Assembly (NCBI RefSeq): GCF_002261355.1
Contig: NZ_NEVU01000003.1
Coordinates: 434,001 to 498,000 of the forward strand
Source: Bordetella genomosp. 12
Lineage (GTDB): Bacteria > Pseudomonadota > Gammaproteobacteria > Burkholderiales > Burkholderiaceae_B
DNA length: 64,000 nucleotides
Direction of reading: 5' to 3'
Shown here: piece by piece, positions 1-9,900 of the stretch
Numbering within the stretch: the stretch's first letter is position 1
Layout: the number at the start of each line of letters is the position of its first letter
The notes under the pieces: generated by a model
What the model was told of the DNA's origin: nothing
What the model saw: only the letters and a program-made list of their open reading frames with translations
Databases searched by the model: none
Program-made: the position numbers and the translations under genes

Positions 1-267
1 CAGCCACAGGCCGCTGCCCAGGCCGGCCACCGTGCCGATGACGAAGGCCAGCACGGTTTCGGACAGCGTCACCCACAGATGCTTGTAGATATCGGCGTCG
101 GTCACGAACCAGGACCAGATGCGCTCGGCGACCTTCAGGGGTTGGCCGAAAAAGAAAGCCACCTTGCTGTCGAGGGAGGCGAAATGCCAGACGAGCAGAA
201 TGACGACCAGCAGCAACAACTGCCAGAAACGCAGGCTCGCCGAGCCGGGTTTGATCAACTTAGCCAT
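1..267 (-). CDS. ABC transporter permease, SsuC/TauC type (C-terminus cut by the window edge)
   Basis: Reading from the ATG at 267, the first 89 residues are visible and the frame runs off the window start. The N-terminus has one hydrophobic helix (about residues 12-27), a short periplasmic stretch, and then the beginning of the next helix after a WVTLSETVLAF segment. This is the usual layout of inner-membrane permeases of nitrate/sulfonate/taurine (BPD_transp_1) importers. It lies 5 bp after the ATPase gene and on the same strand as the ATPase and binding-protein genes, so the three form one importer operon in the order binding protein, ATPase, permease. Substrate is not determinable from sequence. 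Confidence 0.85.
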   Translation of the reverse strand, partial: MAKLIKPGSASLRFWQLLLLVVILLVWHFASLDSKVAFFFGQPLKVAERIWSWFVTDADIYKHLWVTLSETVLAFVIGTVAGLGSGLWL

Positions 268-272
268 GGTTT

Positions 273-1082
273 TCAGGCCCGCTTTTGCTGGGCATAGCCT
301 TTCAGGACTTCTTCACGCAACACGCCCCAGATGGCCGCGTGCAGTTCAACGAAGCGCGGATGCATGCGCACTTCCGCCACGTCGCGCGGGCGGGGCAGAT
401 CGATGACGAACTCGCCGATCGGATGCGTGCCCGGGCCGGCCGATAGCACGACCACGCGGTCGCTCATCGCAATCGCTTCGTCCAGATCATGGGTGATGAA
501 CAACACCGCCTTGCGCCGCGCCATCCAGAGATCGAGCACCTCGTTTTCCATGAGCTGCCGGGTCTGGATATCCAGCGCGGAAAAAGGCTCGTCCATCAGA
601 ATGATGTCCGGGTCGCGGATCAGCGTCTGAGCCAGCATCACGCGCTTGCGCATGCCGCCGGACATCTGATGCGGATAACGGTGTTCGAAGCCGCCCAGGC
701 CCACGCGGCGCATCCAATCGCGCGCCTGCGCCTCGGCCTGTTCGCGCGCCACGCCGGCGAATTCCAGGCCGGCCATGACGTTGTCCAGCGCATTACGCCA
801 AGGCAGCAAGGCCTCGCCCTGGAACATATAGCCGGCCCGGGCATTGATGCCCGAGAGGACTTCACCGAACACCCGCACCTGCCCCGACGACGGCGAGAGC
901 AAGCCCGCGCCGACGTTGAGCAGGGTGGACTTGCCGCAGCCTGTGGGGCCCACCACGGAGACGAATTCGCCGGGAGCGATCGTCAGCGTGGTGTCGGCCA
1001 CGGCGGTATAACGTTGCTTGCGGTCATCACGGGACACAAAGGTGCAGGTGATGTCTTCAAGCGAAAGTGCAGCTTCAACCAT
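273..1082 (-). CDS. ABC transporter ATP-binding protein, SsuB/TauB type
   Basis: This 269-residue cytoplasmic ATPase powers the importer encoded with its neighbours. A Walker A motif GPTGCGKST is near residue 45, the signature LSGG-like SGGMRKR follows, then Walker B ILMDEPFSALD and the switch histidine in FITHDLDEA. A longer open frame extends upstream to 1364, but that part only overlaps the binding-protein gene in another frame. The ATG at 1082 gives a standard family N-terminus. This start overlaps the binding-protein stop by 8 bp (ATGGTTGA), which suggests translational coupling. Sulfonate, taurine, nitrate or pyrimidine-precursor transport are all possible. Confidence 0.92.
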   Translation of the reverse strand: MVEAALSLEDITCTFVSRDDRKQRYTAVADTTLTIAPGEFVSVVGPTGCGKSTLLNVGAGLLSPSSGQVRVFGEVLSGINARAGYMFQGEALLPWRNALDNVMAGLEFAGVAREQAEAQARDWMRRVGLGGFEHRYPHQMSGGMRKRVMLAQTLIRDPDIILMDEPFSALDIQTRQLMENEVLDLWMARRKAVLFITHDLDEAIAMSDRVVVLSAGPGTHPIGEFVIDLPRPRDVAEVRMHPRFVELHAAIWGVLREEVLKGYAQQKRA

Positions 1083-2115
1083 TGGGATACTTCTCGTTGG
1101 CGCGACGGGTGAATTCATTGGTCCAGACCTTGGACGTATCGATCTTGGCCAGGTCGATTTCGCCCGCATAGGCTGCCAGCGCCTTGGCCGCCGTGGCCGC
1201 GCCGTCTTCCGGAATGACGCCATCGGGCGACAGCCCTTCGAGGCTGGCCTTGACGGCGGCCTTGTAAACCTCGGGATCACCCAGCAGATAGTTGGTCGGC
1301 ACGGTCTTGGCGATCTCGTCGACACCGGCCTTCTGTATCCACTTGTCGGCGCGCACGATGGCATTGGTCAGCGCCTGCACCGTGTTGGGGTTGGCGTCGA
1401 TGAAGGCCTGGGGAGCGTAGAGGCTGCCGGCCGGCATATTGCCGCCGAAGATCTCCAGCGTGTCCTTCAGCGTGCGCGTATCGACGATGATTTCCATATC
1501 GCCGCCCATCGTCAGCATGGACACCACCGGATCGGTGTTGGACATCGCGTCGACCTGGCCGCTGCGCAGCGCCGTCACCGCGCCAGCGCCCGCGCCGACA
1601 CCGATGAAGGACACATCGCTGGCCTTCAGGCCATGCTTGGCCAGGAAGAAGCTCACGACCATGTTGGTCGACGAACCCGGCGCGGTCACGCCGATTTTCT
1701 TGCCCTTGAGATCGGCAGCGCCCTTGTAGTTGGGCACCGCTTTTTTCGACACGCCCACGCCGATCATGGGCGCGCGGCCCTGCAGCACGAAGGCGCGATA
1801 GGCCTGGCCCTTGGACTGCATGGCGATGGTGTGCTCGAAGGCGCCGGACACCACGTCGGCGCTGCCGCCCACCACGGCCTGCAAGGCCTTGGAGCCGCCG
1901 GCGAAATCCGCAATGCTGACATCCAGCCCTTCATCCTTGAAGTAGCCTTTGATTTCAGCGATGGTCAGCGGAAGATAGTAGATCAGGGGCTTGCCGCCCA
2001 CGGCGATCTGCACTTTGGTCTTTTCGAGTTTTTGCGCACGAACGATGGCCGGAGCCATGCTCATGGCACCGGCCGCGCCGGCGAGCTTGAGCAGATCACG
2101 ACGAGTGACTGACAT
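1075..2115 (-). CDS. ABC transporter substrate-binding protein, NMT1/SsuA family
   Basis: A 346-residue periplasmic solute-binding protein, first gene of the importer operon. The N-terminus carries TRRDLLKLAGAAG followed by a hydrophobic stretch ending AIVRAQ, a twin-arginine-like signal peptide. The mature part resembles NMT1/SsuA proteins: a GGKPLIYYLPLTIAE segment, then GLDVSIADFAGGSKALQAV, and a central LKGKKIGVTAPGSSTN. These proteins bind small organic anions or thiamine/pyrimidine precursors, and the ligand cannot be told here. The ATPase gene starts inside the last codons. Upstream is a 90-bp spacer after a CoA-transferase gene on the same strand. Confidence 0.88.
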   Translation of the reverse strand: MSVTRRDLLKLAGAAGAMSMAPAIVRAQKLEKTKVQIAVGGKPLIYYLPLTIAEIKGYFKDEGLDVSIADFAGGSKALQAVVGGSADVVSGAFEHTIAMQSKGQAYRAFVLQGRAPMIGVGVSKKAVPNYKGAADLKGKKIGVTAPGSSTNMVVSFFLAKHGLKASDVSFIGVGAGAGAVTALRSGQVDAMSNTDPVVSMLTMGGDMEIIVDTRTLKDTLEIFGGNMPAGSLYAPQAFIDANPNTVQALTNAIVRADKWIQKAGVDEIAKTVPTNYLLGDPEVYKAAVKASLEGLSPDGVIPEDGAATAAKALAAYAGEIDLAKIDTSKVWTNEFTRRANEKYPNG

Positions 2116-2205
2116 CGGTTGTCTCCTGTGTGCCGCCGCAAGGCAGCGTGTGGACAGGTGGCCGGCATGGCCACCCGCTCCGGGGCCGGTCCGCTTACCA
2201 GCGCC

Positions 2206-3456
2206 TCAGGTACTGATTGCGCCGGTCTTTGCCAGCTGTTCAATCGCCGCTGCATCATACCCCAGCGACTTCAGGACGGCCTCGGTATGTTCCCCTAAAC
2301 GCGGCCCCAACCAGCGCGTGCCGCCTGGCGTGAGCGACATTTTGGGGACGACGGCGGGTAATTTGACGGGGCTGCCATCCGGAAAATGATGCTGCTCGAC
2401 CATCCCGCGCGCCAGAAACTGCGGGTCGGCGAACATATCGGCCACACTGTAGATCTTGCCGACCGGCACATCGGCATCCCGCAAGCGGCCCAACGCCTGA
2501 TCGATGGTCTGCCCGTCGCACCAGGCCTGGATGGCGCCGTCGATCTCGGCCGCGCGGCGCGCACGTCCGCCGTTACGCAGCAATTGCGGATCATGCGCCA
2601 TGTCCTCGCGCCCGATGGCCAGCATCAGGCGATGAAAAATCGCGTCGCCGTTGCCGGCGATGACGATATTCTGCCCATCGGCAGTGGTGTAGGTGTTCGA
2701 GGGCACGATGCCCGGCAAGGCGCCGCCCGTGCGCTCGCGCACCACGCCCGCCACGTCGTACTCCGGCACCAGGCTTTCCATGACGTTGAAGACCGACTCG
2801 TACAGCGCGACGTCGACCATCTGCCCTTGTCCGGCCTGGCAGTCATCGCCCGTCTTGCCGTTCCAGCGCCCGCCCGTGGCGTCGCGGTGGCGCAGCGCCA
2901 TCAACGCGCCGATCACGCCGTGCAGCGCAGCCAGCGAATCGCCGATAGAAATACCCACGCGCAAAGGCGGACGATCCGGATGACCCGAGACATAACGCAA
3001 GCCGCCCATGGACTCGCCGATCGCGCCGAAACCGGGCTGATCGCGCATGGGCCCGGTTTGTCCGTAGCCGGAGAGCCGCACCATGATGGTGGCGGGGTTG
3101 ATCGCGCGCAGATCCTCGTAACCCAAGCCCCATTTTTCGAGTACACCGGGGCGGTAGTTCTCGATGATGATGTCGGCTTGCAGGGCCAACTGACGCGCGA
3201 TCTCGCGCCCGCGAGGATCCTTCAGATTCAGGCTGATGGATTGCTTGTTGCGCGCCTGCACCGTCCACCAGAGCGAATTGCCCTCGTGCAGGTGGCGCCA
3301 ACTGCGTATGGGATCGCCACCGCCCTGCCCGTCCGGACCCGGCGGCGTTTCGACCTTGATGACGTCGGCACCGAATTCGCCGAACATGCGTGCGGCGAAC
3401 GGACCGGCGATGAGCGTGCCCAACTCGAGCACCTTCATGCCTTGCAAGGCTGACAT
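2206..3456 (-). CDS. CaiB/BaiF family (class III) CoA-transferase
   Basis: A 416-residue cytoplasmic enzyme that moves CoA between carboxylic acids. It shows the family start GMKVLELGTLIAGPFAARMFGEFGADVIKVE, the ENYRPGVLEKWGLGYEDL segment, and the catalytic aspartate in IGDSLAALHG (Asp173). Length fits formyl-CoA transferase relatives. It lies between an organic-anion ABC importer and recR, on the same strand as both. A role activating the imported acid is possible but only inferred from position. The acid substrate cannot be read from the sequence. Confidence 0.9.
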   Translation of the reverse strand: MSALQGMKVLELGTLIAGPFAARMFGEFGADVIKVETPPGPDGQGGGDPIRSWRHLHEGNSLWWTVQARNKQSISLNLKDPRGREIARQLALQADIIIENYRPGVLEKWGLGYEDLRAINPATIMVRLSGYGQTGPMRDQPGFGAIGESMGGLRYVSGHPDRPPLRVGISIGDSLAALHGVIGALMALRHRDATGGRWNGKTGDDCQAGQGQMVDVALYESVFNVMESLVPEYDVAGVVRERTGGALPGIVPSNTYTTADGQNIVIAGNGDAIFHRLMLAIGREDMAHDPQLLRNGGRARRAAEIDGAIQAWCDGQTIDQALGRLRDADVPVGKIYSVADMFADPQFLARGMVEQHHFPDGSPVKLPAVVPKMSLTPGGTRWLGPRLGEHTEAVLKSLGYDAAAIEQLAKTGAIST

Positions 3457-3551
3457 TTGTCTCTTCCACCCGACTGTTTATGGCTATGGGCCACGACTGC
3501 CCAGCAGGCCAACAGTCATGGTCAGGCAAAGTCGGACCCGCGGGCTAAGCC

Positions 3552-4160
3552 TCAGGTCGCGCGGCGCTCCATCAGTGCCCAGGCGATGGTGCCGGCATCC
3601 ACATACTCGAGTTCGCTGCCCGCGGGAACACCGCGCGCCAGGCGCGTGACCTTCAGACCGCGGTCGGCCAGCGCCTCACCCAGAAAGTGCGCGGTCGTCT
3701 CGCCTTCGGCCGTGAAATTGGTCGCCAGGATGACCTCCTGGACCTGCCCGTCACAGGCGCGGTCCAGCACGCGCTGGAAGTCCAGCGCACGCGGCCCCAC
3801 CCCCTCGAGCGGCGCTAAGCGCCCCATCAAGACATAGTACAGACCGCGGTAGCCATGACTGGACTCGATGACGTTCTGGTCGGCGGGGGTCTCGACAATG
3901 CACAACTGCGTGGCGTCCCGCTTGGGATTGGCGCAGATGAGACAGACCTCGTCTTCGGTAAAGCTATTGCAGCGCGAACAATGGCGCAGATTCTGCACCG
4001 CGCCGGCCAGCGCACGCCCGAGCAGATCGGCCCCTTGCAGGTCATGTTGCAGCAGGTGATACGCCATGCGCCTGGCCGAGCGCGCGCCCACGCCAGGCAA
4101 GCGCCGCAAGGCCTCGATCAAGGCCAGCAGCGGTTCGGGTTCGGGTAGCGAATTGTCCAT
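3552..4160 (-). CDS. recR: recombination mediator protein RecR
   Basis: A 202-residue protein that acts with RecF/RecO to load RecA on gapped DNA. The sequence has the N-terminal helix-hairpin-helix ([20 protein letters not shown]), the four-cysteine zinc finger ([16 protein letters not shown]) and a Toprim domain beginning [12 protein letters not shown], with the conserved GPRALDF and [15 protein letters not shown]. It is the third gene of the classic dnaX-ybaB-recR order, 14 bp after ybaB. Length is normal for the family. Confidence 0.97.
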   Translation of the reverse strand: MDNSLPEPEPLLALIEALRRLPGVGARSARRMAYHLLQHDLQGADLLGRALAGAVQNLRHCSRCNSFTEDEVCLICANPKRDATQLCIVETPADQNVIESSHGYRGLYYVLMGRLAPLEGVGPRALDFQRVLDRACDGQVQEVILATNFTAEGETTAHFLGEALADRGLKVTRLARGVPAGSELEYVDAGTIAWALMERRAT

Positions 4161-4174
4161 CAGGACAGCGGGCC

Positions 4175-4501
4175 TCAGAAGGGCAGCTTCATGCCCGGGG
4201 GCAGCGGCAGGCCGGCGGTCAGCGAAGACATTTTTTCTTGCGACGTCGCTTCGGCCTTGCGCAGCGCGTCGTTGAACGCGGCGGCAACCAGATCTTCGAG
4301 CATGTCTTTGTCATCGGCCAGCAGGCTGGGATCGATGGCCACGCGCTTGACGTCGTTGCGGCAGGTCATGGTCACCTTGACCAGGCCGCCGCCAGCGGCG
4401 CCCTCGACCAGGATGTCGGCCAGGGCTTCCTGGGCCTTCTTCATGTTTTCCTGCATTTGCTGGGCTTGGCGCATGAGGCCGGCCAGTTGTCCTTTCATCA
4501 T
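4175..4501 (-). CDS. ybaB: YbaB/EbfC family nucleoid-associated protein
   Basis: A 108-residue DNA-binding protein of the YbaB/EbfC family. It begins [27 protein letters not shown], the long N-terminal helix typical of the family, continues with the [25 protein letters not shown] strand region, and ends with a glycine/proline-rich tail ([12 protein letters not shown]). It sits between dnaX (40 bp upstream) and recR, as in most proteobacteria. The two adjacent ATG codons leave the first residue ambiguous. Confidence 0.96.
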   Translation of the reverse strand: MMKGQLAGLMRQAQQMQENMKKAQEALADILVEGAAGGGLVKVTMTCRNDVKRVAIDPSLLADDKDMLEDLVAAAFNDALRKAEATSQEKMSSLTAGLPLPPGMKLPF

Positions 4502-4541
4502 GGTGAAGTCTTCCTTGGGGAATCAGGGGGAAACGCCGGCC

Positions 4542-6611
4542 TCAAGCGGCCGGCGGCTCGACGGCGCGCACCGAATTCGGCACGACATGTCCGCCAAAAT
4601 CATTGACCAGCGCCTGTACGAAGGGATCGACGGCGACGGCTTGCTCGGCGGCCTGCTGACGCGCGGCGCGCTCGATGCGGGCCACGGCGTGCGCGGTGGC
4701 ATCACCGGTATTGCCGACTTCGATCTCCAGCCGCAAGCCTTGGCCGAAATGTTCGCACAACACCGTCTGCAGACGCACCCGGCTTTCGCTTTCGGCCAGC
4801 GTACGCACGGCGACCCGCAACATGACCGCATCGCCCTGCACGCCGGCCCACTCGCTCTGACGTGCGAGTTCGGCGGCCAGGCCGGTGACCGGCAGGCGCG
4901 CGGCCAATTCCGGCCAGTTCTGGGGCGACATATCGCTCAGGCGCGAGCGCGGTTGGCGTGGCGCGCGCGCGGCCCGGGGCGCCGCGGCGGCGCGCGGGGC
5001 CGGCGCGGGCGCCGCGTCGGTGGCGAGGGTTTCGAAATCGTCGTCCGGGTCTTGCGTATAGGCTTGCGTGGGGGCATAGCCCCCCTCGGCATCGTCGGGG
5101 ATGGCTTCATCCACCCAAGACGGCGGGCCCGCTTCGTCGGCCGCCACCGCATCGGTCTTTATCTCCGTGACGGGTGCCGGCGCGGGTTCGGGTTCGGGTT
5201 CGGGTTCGGGTTCGGGTTCGGGCGCAGCCGGCGGCGCGGTCACGACAGCAGGCGCGGCGCTGGCGCGCGCGATGGCGGCCTCGGCCGCCTGCTCGGGGCT
5301 TTCTTCCCAGGGCGGCACCGCCGTCGCCGCGGCAGGCGCGTTGCGCGCCAGGGCCGCCGACGGCGTGCGCGGCTCGGCCGTGACGGCCGTGGCAAGCGGG
5401 ACAGCGGGTGCGGCGGCAGGCGCCGGCGCGGCCTGGCTCGGCATCGCCGGCGCGCTGGCTGCCGGCAAGGCGGGCGCACTGGCGGCGGGCGCGGCCCGCG
5501 GTGCCTCGATCTGCGTGGCCGGACCGGCCTCGCCGTTGAGGGCCAGCATGCGCAGACAGGCCATGACGAAACCGGCGTACTCGTCCGGCGCCAGGCTGAG
5601 TTCGCTGCGGCTATGGACCGCAACGGAATAGAAAAGCTGTGCCGCATCAGGATGCAGGCTGGCCGCCAGACGCGCGATGTCCTGGCCCAGCGGATCATCC
5701 GCGGGGGTCAATCCGCTGACGCGCTGCTCGATCGCGATACGCGAGAGCAACACGGCAAAATCGGCCAACGCCCCGGCATAGGACAGCCCACGGGTGGCCA
5801 GTTCATCGGCCACGGCCAGCACGCCCCGCGCATCGCCCACGGCCAGCGCATCCAGCAGACGCACCAGATGACGCTGGTCGATGGTGCCCAACATGCCGCG
5901 CACGGCGTCTTCGGTCAGGTTACCGGCGCTGTAGGCGATGGCCTGGTCCGTCAGCGACAGAGCGTCACGCATGGAGCCCGAGGCAGCCTGGCCAATCAGG
6001 CGCAGGGCCGGCACCTCGAAGCCGATCTGCTCCTGGCCCAGCACGGCCTGCAAATGGCCCACGATGGATTCCGGCGGCATCTGCTTCAGATTGAACTGCA
6101 GGCAGCGCGACAGCACGGTCACCGGGATTTTCTGCGGATCCGTCGTGGCCAGGATGAACTTGACGTGCGGCGGCGGCTCTTCGAGCGTTTTCAACATCGC
6201 GTTGAAAGCGTGCCCGGTAAGCATGTGGACTTCGTCGATCATGTAGACCTTGAAGCGGCCCGCGCCAGGCGCATAGACCGCCTGCTCGAGCAGCTGGGTC
6301 ATTTCCTCGACGCCGCGATTGGAGGCGGCGTCAAGTTCGAGGTAATCGACAAAGCGGCCGGCGTCGATCTCCGTGCAGGCGCGGCAGACGCCGCAGGGCT
6401 TGGAGGTGATGCCGGTTTCGCAATTCAGGGATTTGGCGAGGATGCGCGACAGCGTGGTCTTGCCGACACCGCGCGTACCGGTAAACAGCCAGGCGTGGTG
6501 CAGGCGCTGGGTATCCAGGGCATGCGTCAGGGCGCGCACGACGTGATCCTGGCCAACCAGGGTATCGAAGGATCGCGGACGCCACTTGCGGGCCAGAACC
6601 AGATAAGTCAT
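4542..6611 (-). CDS. dnaX: DNA polymerase III subunits gamma/tau
   Basis: A 689-residue clamp-loader ATPase of the replisome. Walker A GTRGVGKTT lies at residues 45-53, zinc cysteines are at C64, C73, C76 and C79, Walker B is in MIDEVHML, and the sensor region ATTDPQKIPVTVLSRC follows. After about residue 370 comes a long Ala/Pro-rich linker containing an uninterrupted Glu-Pro dipeptide run encoded by a hexamer repeat. The C-terminal tau domain (NWPELAARLPVTGLAAELARQSEW) binds the polymerase alpha subunit. I saw no obvious A-rich slippery heptamer, so whether a shorter gamma form is made is unknown. First gene of the dnaX-ybaB-recR operon. Confidence 0.97.
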   Translation of the reverse strand: MTYLVLARKWRPRSFDTLVGQDHVVRALTHALDTQRLHHAWLFTGTRGVGKTTLSRILAKSLNCETGITSKPCGVCRACTEIDAGRFVDYLELDAASNRGVEEMTQLLEQAVYAPGAGRFKVYMIDEVHMLTGHAFNAMLKTLEEPPPHVKFILATTDPQKIPVTVLSRCLQFNLKQMPPESIVGHLQAVLGQEQIGFEVPALRLIGQAASGSMRDALSLTDQAIAYSAGNLTEDAVRGMLGTIDQRHLVRLLDALAVGDARGVLAVADELATRGLSYAGALADFAVLLSRIAIEQRVSGLTPADDPLGQDIARLAASLHPDAAQLFYSVAVHSRSELSLAPDEYAGFVMACLRMLALNGEAGPATQIEAPRAAPAASAPALPAASAPAMPSQAAPAPAAAPAVPLATAVTAEPRTPSAALARNAPAAATAVPPWEESPEQAAEAAIARASAAPAVVTAPPAAPEPEPEPEPEPEPAPAPVTEIKTDAVAADEAGPPSWVDEAIPDDAEGGYAPTQAYTQDPDDDFETLATDAAPAPAPRAAAAPRAARAPRQPRSRLSDMSPQNWPELAARLPVTGLAAELARQSEWAGVQGDAVMLRVAVRTLAESESRVRLQTVLCEHFGQGLRLEIEVGNTGDATAHAVARIERAARQQAAEQAVAVDPFVQALVNDFGGHVVPNSVRAVEPPAA
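5185..5220. repeat. six perfect tandem copies of the hexamer GGTTCG inside dnaX
   Basis: Six head-to-tail GGTTCG units. On the coding (minus) strand they encode a Glu-Pro dipeptide run in the tau linker. Because the unit is 6 bp, gain or loss of copies keeps the reading frame. Two further copies occur near the start of recR (about 4133-4145), also as Glu-Pro codons. Confidence 0.9.
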
Positions 6612-6680
6612 GCGGGGATTGTAGAGCCTGATGAGCCAGCCGGCGACGGAACACGACGATAACGGCCATGGGGCGGAAAC

Positions 6681-6742
6681 AAAAGGGGCGCCGCGTGGGA
6701 AATCGGTGCAACGACCGACATTCCGTACGCGGCGCCCCTTTT
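6681..6742 (-). terminator. long nested terminator hairpin downstream of the SRP RNA
   Basis: Arms 6681-6696 and 6727-6742 are perfect 16-bp inverted repeats. Inside the 30-nt loop, further complementarity (GGAA with TTCC, TCGGT with ACCGA) extends the structure. On the minus strand the second arm ends in TTTT followed by GTTT, as in an intrinsic terminator. It lies directly 3' of the SRP RNA and upstream of dnaX. Confidence 0.8.
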
Positions 6743-6755
6743 GGGAAAACCGGGA

Positions 6756-6850
6756 GGCGAGCCTTACTCCGGCACTGGCCCTAAACGACTATGGCTGCTT
6801 CGTTCCCGACCTGACCAGGTTCACCGTCGAACCATGCGAAGGGGCCCGCC
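6756..6850 (-). ncRNA. ffs: signal recognition particle RNA (4.5S RNA)
   Basis: The minus strand contains the strongly conserved SRP RNA core CAGGTCGGGAACGAAGCAGCC (positions about 6798-6818), preceded by GGTGAACCTGGT as in the symmetric-loop domain that binds Ffh. The ends pair as an 8-bp helix (6756-6763 with 6843-6850, one G-U pair), which fixes the approximate boundaries at 95 nt. This small hairpin form is normal for proteobacteria. A strong terminator hairpin follows within 15 bp. Ends are inferred from base pairing only. Confidence 0.93.
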
Positions 6851-6922
6851 AGCACGCATTCTATCAGAGCCGAAGAAAGCCTGCTTTGCCCCCGCGCGCC
6901 CCTCGCCGGCCGGCCCGATGCC

Positions 6923-9900
6923 TCATAGTTCGATCCAGGCCTGAGCCCGGGGAAAATACAGCGCGGCGCGCGCCGGGCGGCCGTCCAGCGCGGTGACCTG
7001 GGCGCAATAGCGCCTGAGCTGTTCGCCGTGACGCAGCCGCATGCGCTGGGCGAAATGCGCCGGCGTTTCTCCGGCCTGGGCCTGGCCGGTCTTGTAGTCG
7101 ACGATCAGCCAGCCATCCTCGGTGCTCAGCGCCAGGTCGATGACCGAAACCCGGCCGGCGGCATCGATGAGTGGCCATTCGCGCCGCGCGCGCGACTGGC
7201 GTAGCAGCCAAAGCCCCTGTTCGTGCGCCAGCGTGGCCTGCAGCGTCTGCAACACGGCCTCGGCCGCGGCGTCGGCCTGGCTGTCGGGGATGCCGGCGCG
7301 CGTCAATTGCCGCCGCATGGCCGGCAGCTGCTGACGCAGACGTTCGGCGTCCCAGTGTTCGCCGCCCTCTTCGCCCATGCGGGCCAGCCAGGCATGCGCC
7401 AGGGTGCCGACCGCGGCCTCGTAGCCGGCTTCCAGTTGCCAGGCAGGATGTTCGGCATCGGCCGCCAGACCCGCGACCTGCGCAACACGCCGGGGCATCG
7501 CGGCCAAGGCCGCCACGCTGGCGTCATCCAGCCGCATCAAGGGCCCGCCCTGCCAGGCCGGCAGATTGTCGGCGTCGGGCAGCGTATCGCCGTCAGGCCG
7601 CGGCGCCGCGCCGGCATCGACGTAGGGCCACAGCCGCCCCAGCAGACTGGAGGCTGCCGGCGGCCGCGGGCCTTTTTCTTCATCGCACGCCACACTGCCC
7701 ACCAAATGCAGGCGTTTGCGCGCACGCGTGGCGGCCACATAGAGCAGACGATCGGTCTCGTAGGCAGCCCGGCGGGCCTCGCGGGCGCCCAGATAGCGCG
7801 AGATCGGATCGGCCTCGGTGTCGGCACGGGCTTTGATCGGCCCCATCAACACCCGTCCCTCGTGGTGTTCAAAGCGCACCAGCGGCGCCTGATCGCCGCG
7901 CGGCACCCGATGCAGGCCATACAGGATGACGCTATCGAACTGCAGACCCTTGGATTTATGCATGGTCATGATCTCGACCGCACCCTGCTCGCCCGCCACA
8001 TCAGGCGCGGCGAACAGCCGCGCCACCGCCGTATCCAGCGCGGCGATATCCAGGCCGCCGTGCGGCGCGAGCCGCTCGACCAGTTGGAACAGGCTTTCGG
8101 CATCCGCCGCCGCTCCGACCCCGGCGTACAGACCGGCTCCGCCCAGCGCCTGCCAGGCGTTCTGCAGCCATGCGGCCAGGGGCCAGGCGCCCGAGTCGTT
8201 GCCGCGATCGAGCAGAATGTCCGCCACGCGCGATAGACGCGCGTACTCGTCGGGCGACAGGCAGCGCCGCGCCGCGCCGCTGCCGGTCTCGGGCGGCGCA
8301 TCGAACAGCCCGCCCTGCGGCGAGGCGGCCACCGGCTCGGCCAAAGCCTGGCGCAGCAAATCGGGAATCGGCGCCCGATGATCGTGGCCGAACAAGCGCT
8401 GCAGACTCTCCAGCGTCAGACCACACCAGGGGGCACGCAATACGGACAGCCAGGCCATGCGATCGGCCGGATGCGTGAGCGCGCGCAACAACTGCACCAG
8501 ATCGGCCACCACGGGCCGCAAGCGCAACGGCACCAGTTCCACGGCGCGGCTGGGGATGCCTTCCTGCGCGAGCCTGCGCGACAAACTGCCCAGGTGCGAA
8601 CGCGCCCGGACCAGTATGGCCACCGGATGCGCGCTGCCGGCATGCTCGGCCAGCGCGGCTCGGGTCAGGGCCACGGCGATATCCTCGGCCGCGGCTTCCC
8701 CCGAGGCCAGGCCGGCCATGCCCCATGCCGGATGAAAACTGACCGCCGCCCCGTCGAGCGCGGGATGAAACGCGGCCGACGCGCTGTAGCGGATGGCGCC
8801 GGCCAGGGCATCGTTGTCGGCCGGCAGCAAGTCGCCAAAGGCCCGATTGACCCACTCGACCACACCGCCTTGCGACCGGAAGTTATCGGTCAGGCGCAGG
8901 AACTCGAGCGGCAGCTCGCCGATGCCGTTCTCGGTGGCGCCGAGAAACAGGCCGACCTCCGCCTTGCGAAAGCGGTAGATGGATTGCATGGGGTCGCCCA
9001 CCAGAAAGAGCGTGTGGCCATCCCCCGGCTGCCAGCCCGACGTGAGCGTGGTCAGCAAATCGATCTGCGTCTGGCTCGTGTCCTGAAACTCATCGACCAG
9101 CAGATGGCTGATGGAGGCATCGAGTTTAAGCAGCAGCTCGCCCGGGTCATGGGCAGAGCCGAGCGCGCGTTGCGCCCGCTGCGCGATCTCGATGAAATCG
9201 ACCTCCCCGGCATCGGCGAAGACCTGCTGCAACTGGCCGACCGCCAGCGCCAGCGTGACCAGCTGCGAACTGAGTATGTCCCATTGCGTATCGCTGAAAA
9301 AAGCGTCCGGCATATCGCCCACGGACGCCAAACGCGCCACCCAGGGCTCGCTGCCGTTATAGCCCGACAGCCATTGGACAAAGGCTTCTTTGTGGGCGCA
9401 CTTGGCCGGAAAGCCCAGTGTTTTGGTGACCCCTTTCGGGCTGCGCAGCGTGCCCGAGCCCGTCAGCAACAAATGCCCCAGCGCGCGCCAGCGCGGCAAG
9501 GCGCTCGCCTCGGCGGGCAGCGGACCATTCCAATCCTGCAACGGGGCCAGGCGCCGGTCCTCGCCCGCGGCAAGCTCCGCCGCCGCCAGCCGCGCCAACC
9601 CGCACAGATCGGTATCGAAGCCGCGCGGCATGAGACCGCGCAAGGTCTGCAGTTCCACGGTCAGCGTCTGCGCCAGATGGGCCTGCAGGCGCTCCCGGTC
9701 CAAGCCGTGAGCCAGCAGCGGTAACCACTGATCGCGTTGACCCAACATGTCCGAGATGGCTTGCTCGGCGGCCATGACATCCACGTCCAGGTGAGCCAGC
9801 AGGTTGACGATGGACTCCTGCTCGTCGGCCAAGGCCAGCGTGGCGCGCGCGGCCGCTTCGTAAAGCGCCCGGGCGTCATCGGTGATCTCCGGCATACCGC

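Noticed and set aside
4542-6611. Programmed frameshift in dnaX
   Set aside because: No A-rich slippery heptamer or following stem-loop stood out near residues 420-450.
4191-6662. Long plus-strand ORF of 823 residues opposite dnaX
   Set aside because: It is Gly/Arg-rich with no family features and lies entirely antisense to dnaX, a shadow of GC-rich coding.
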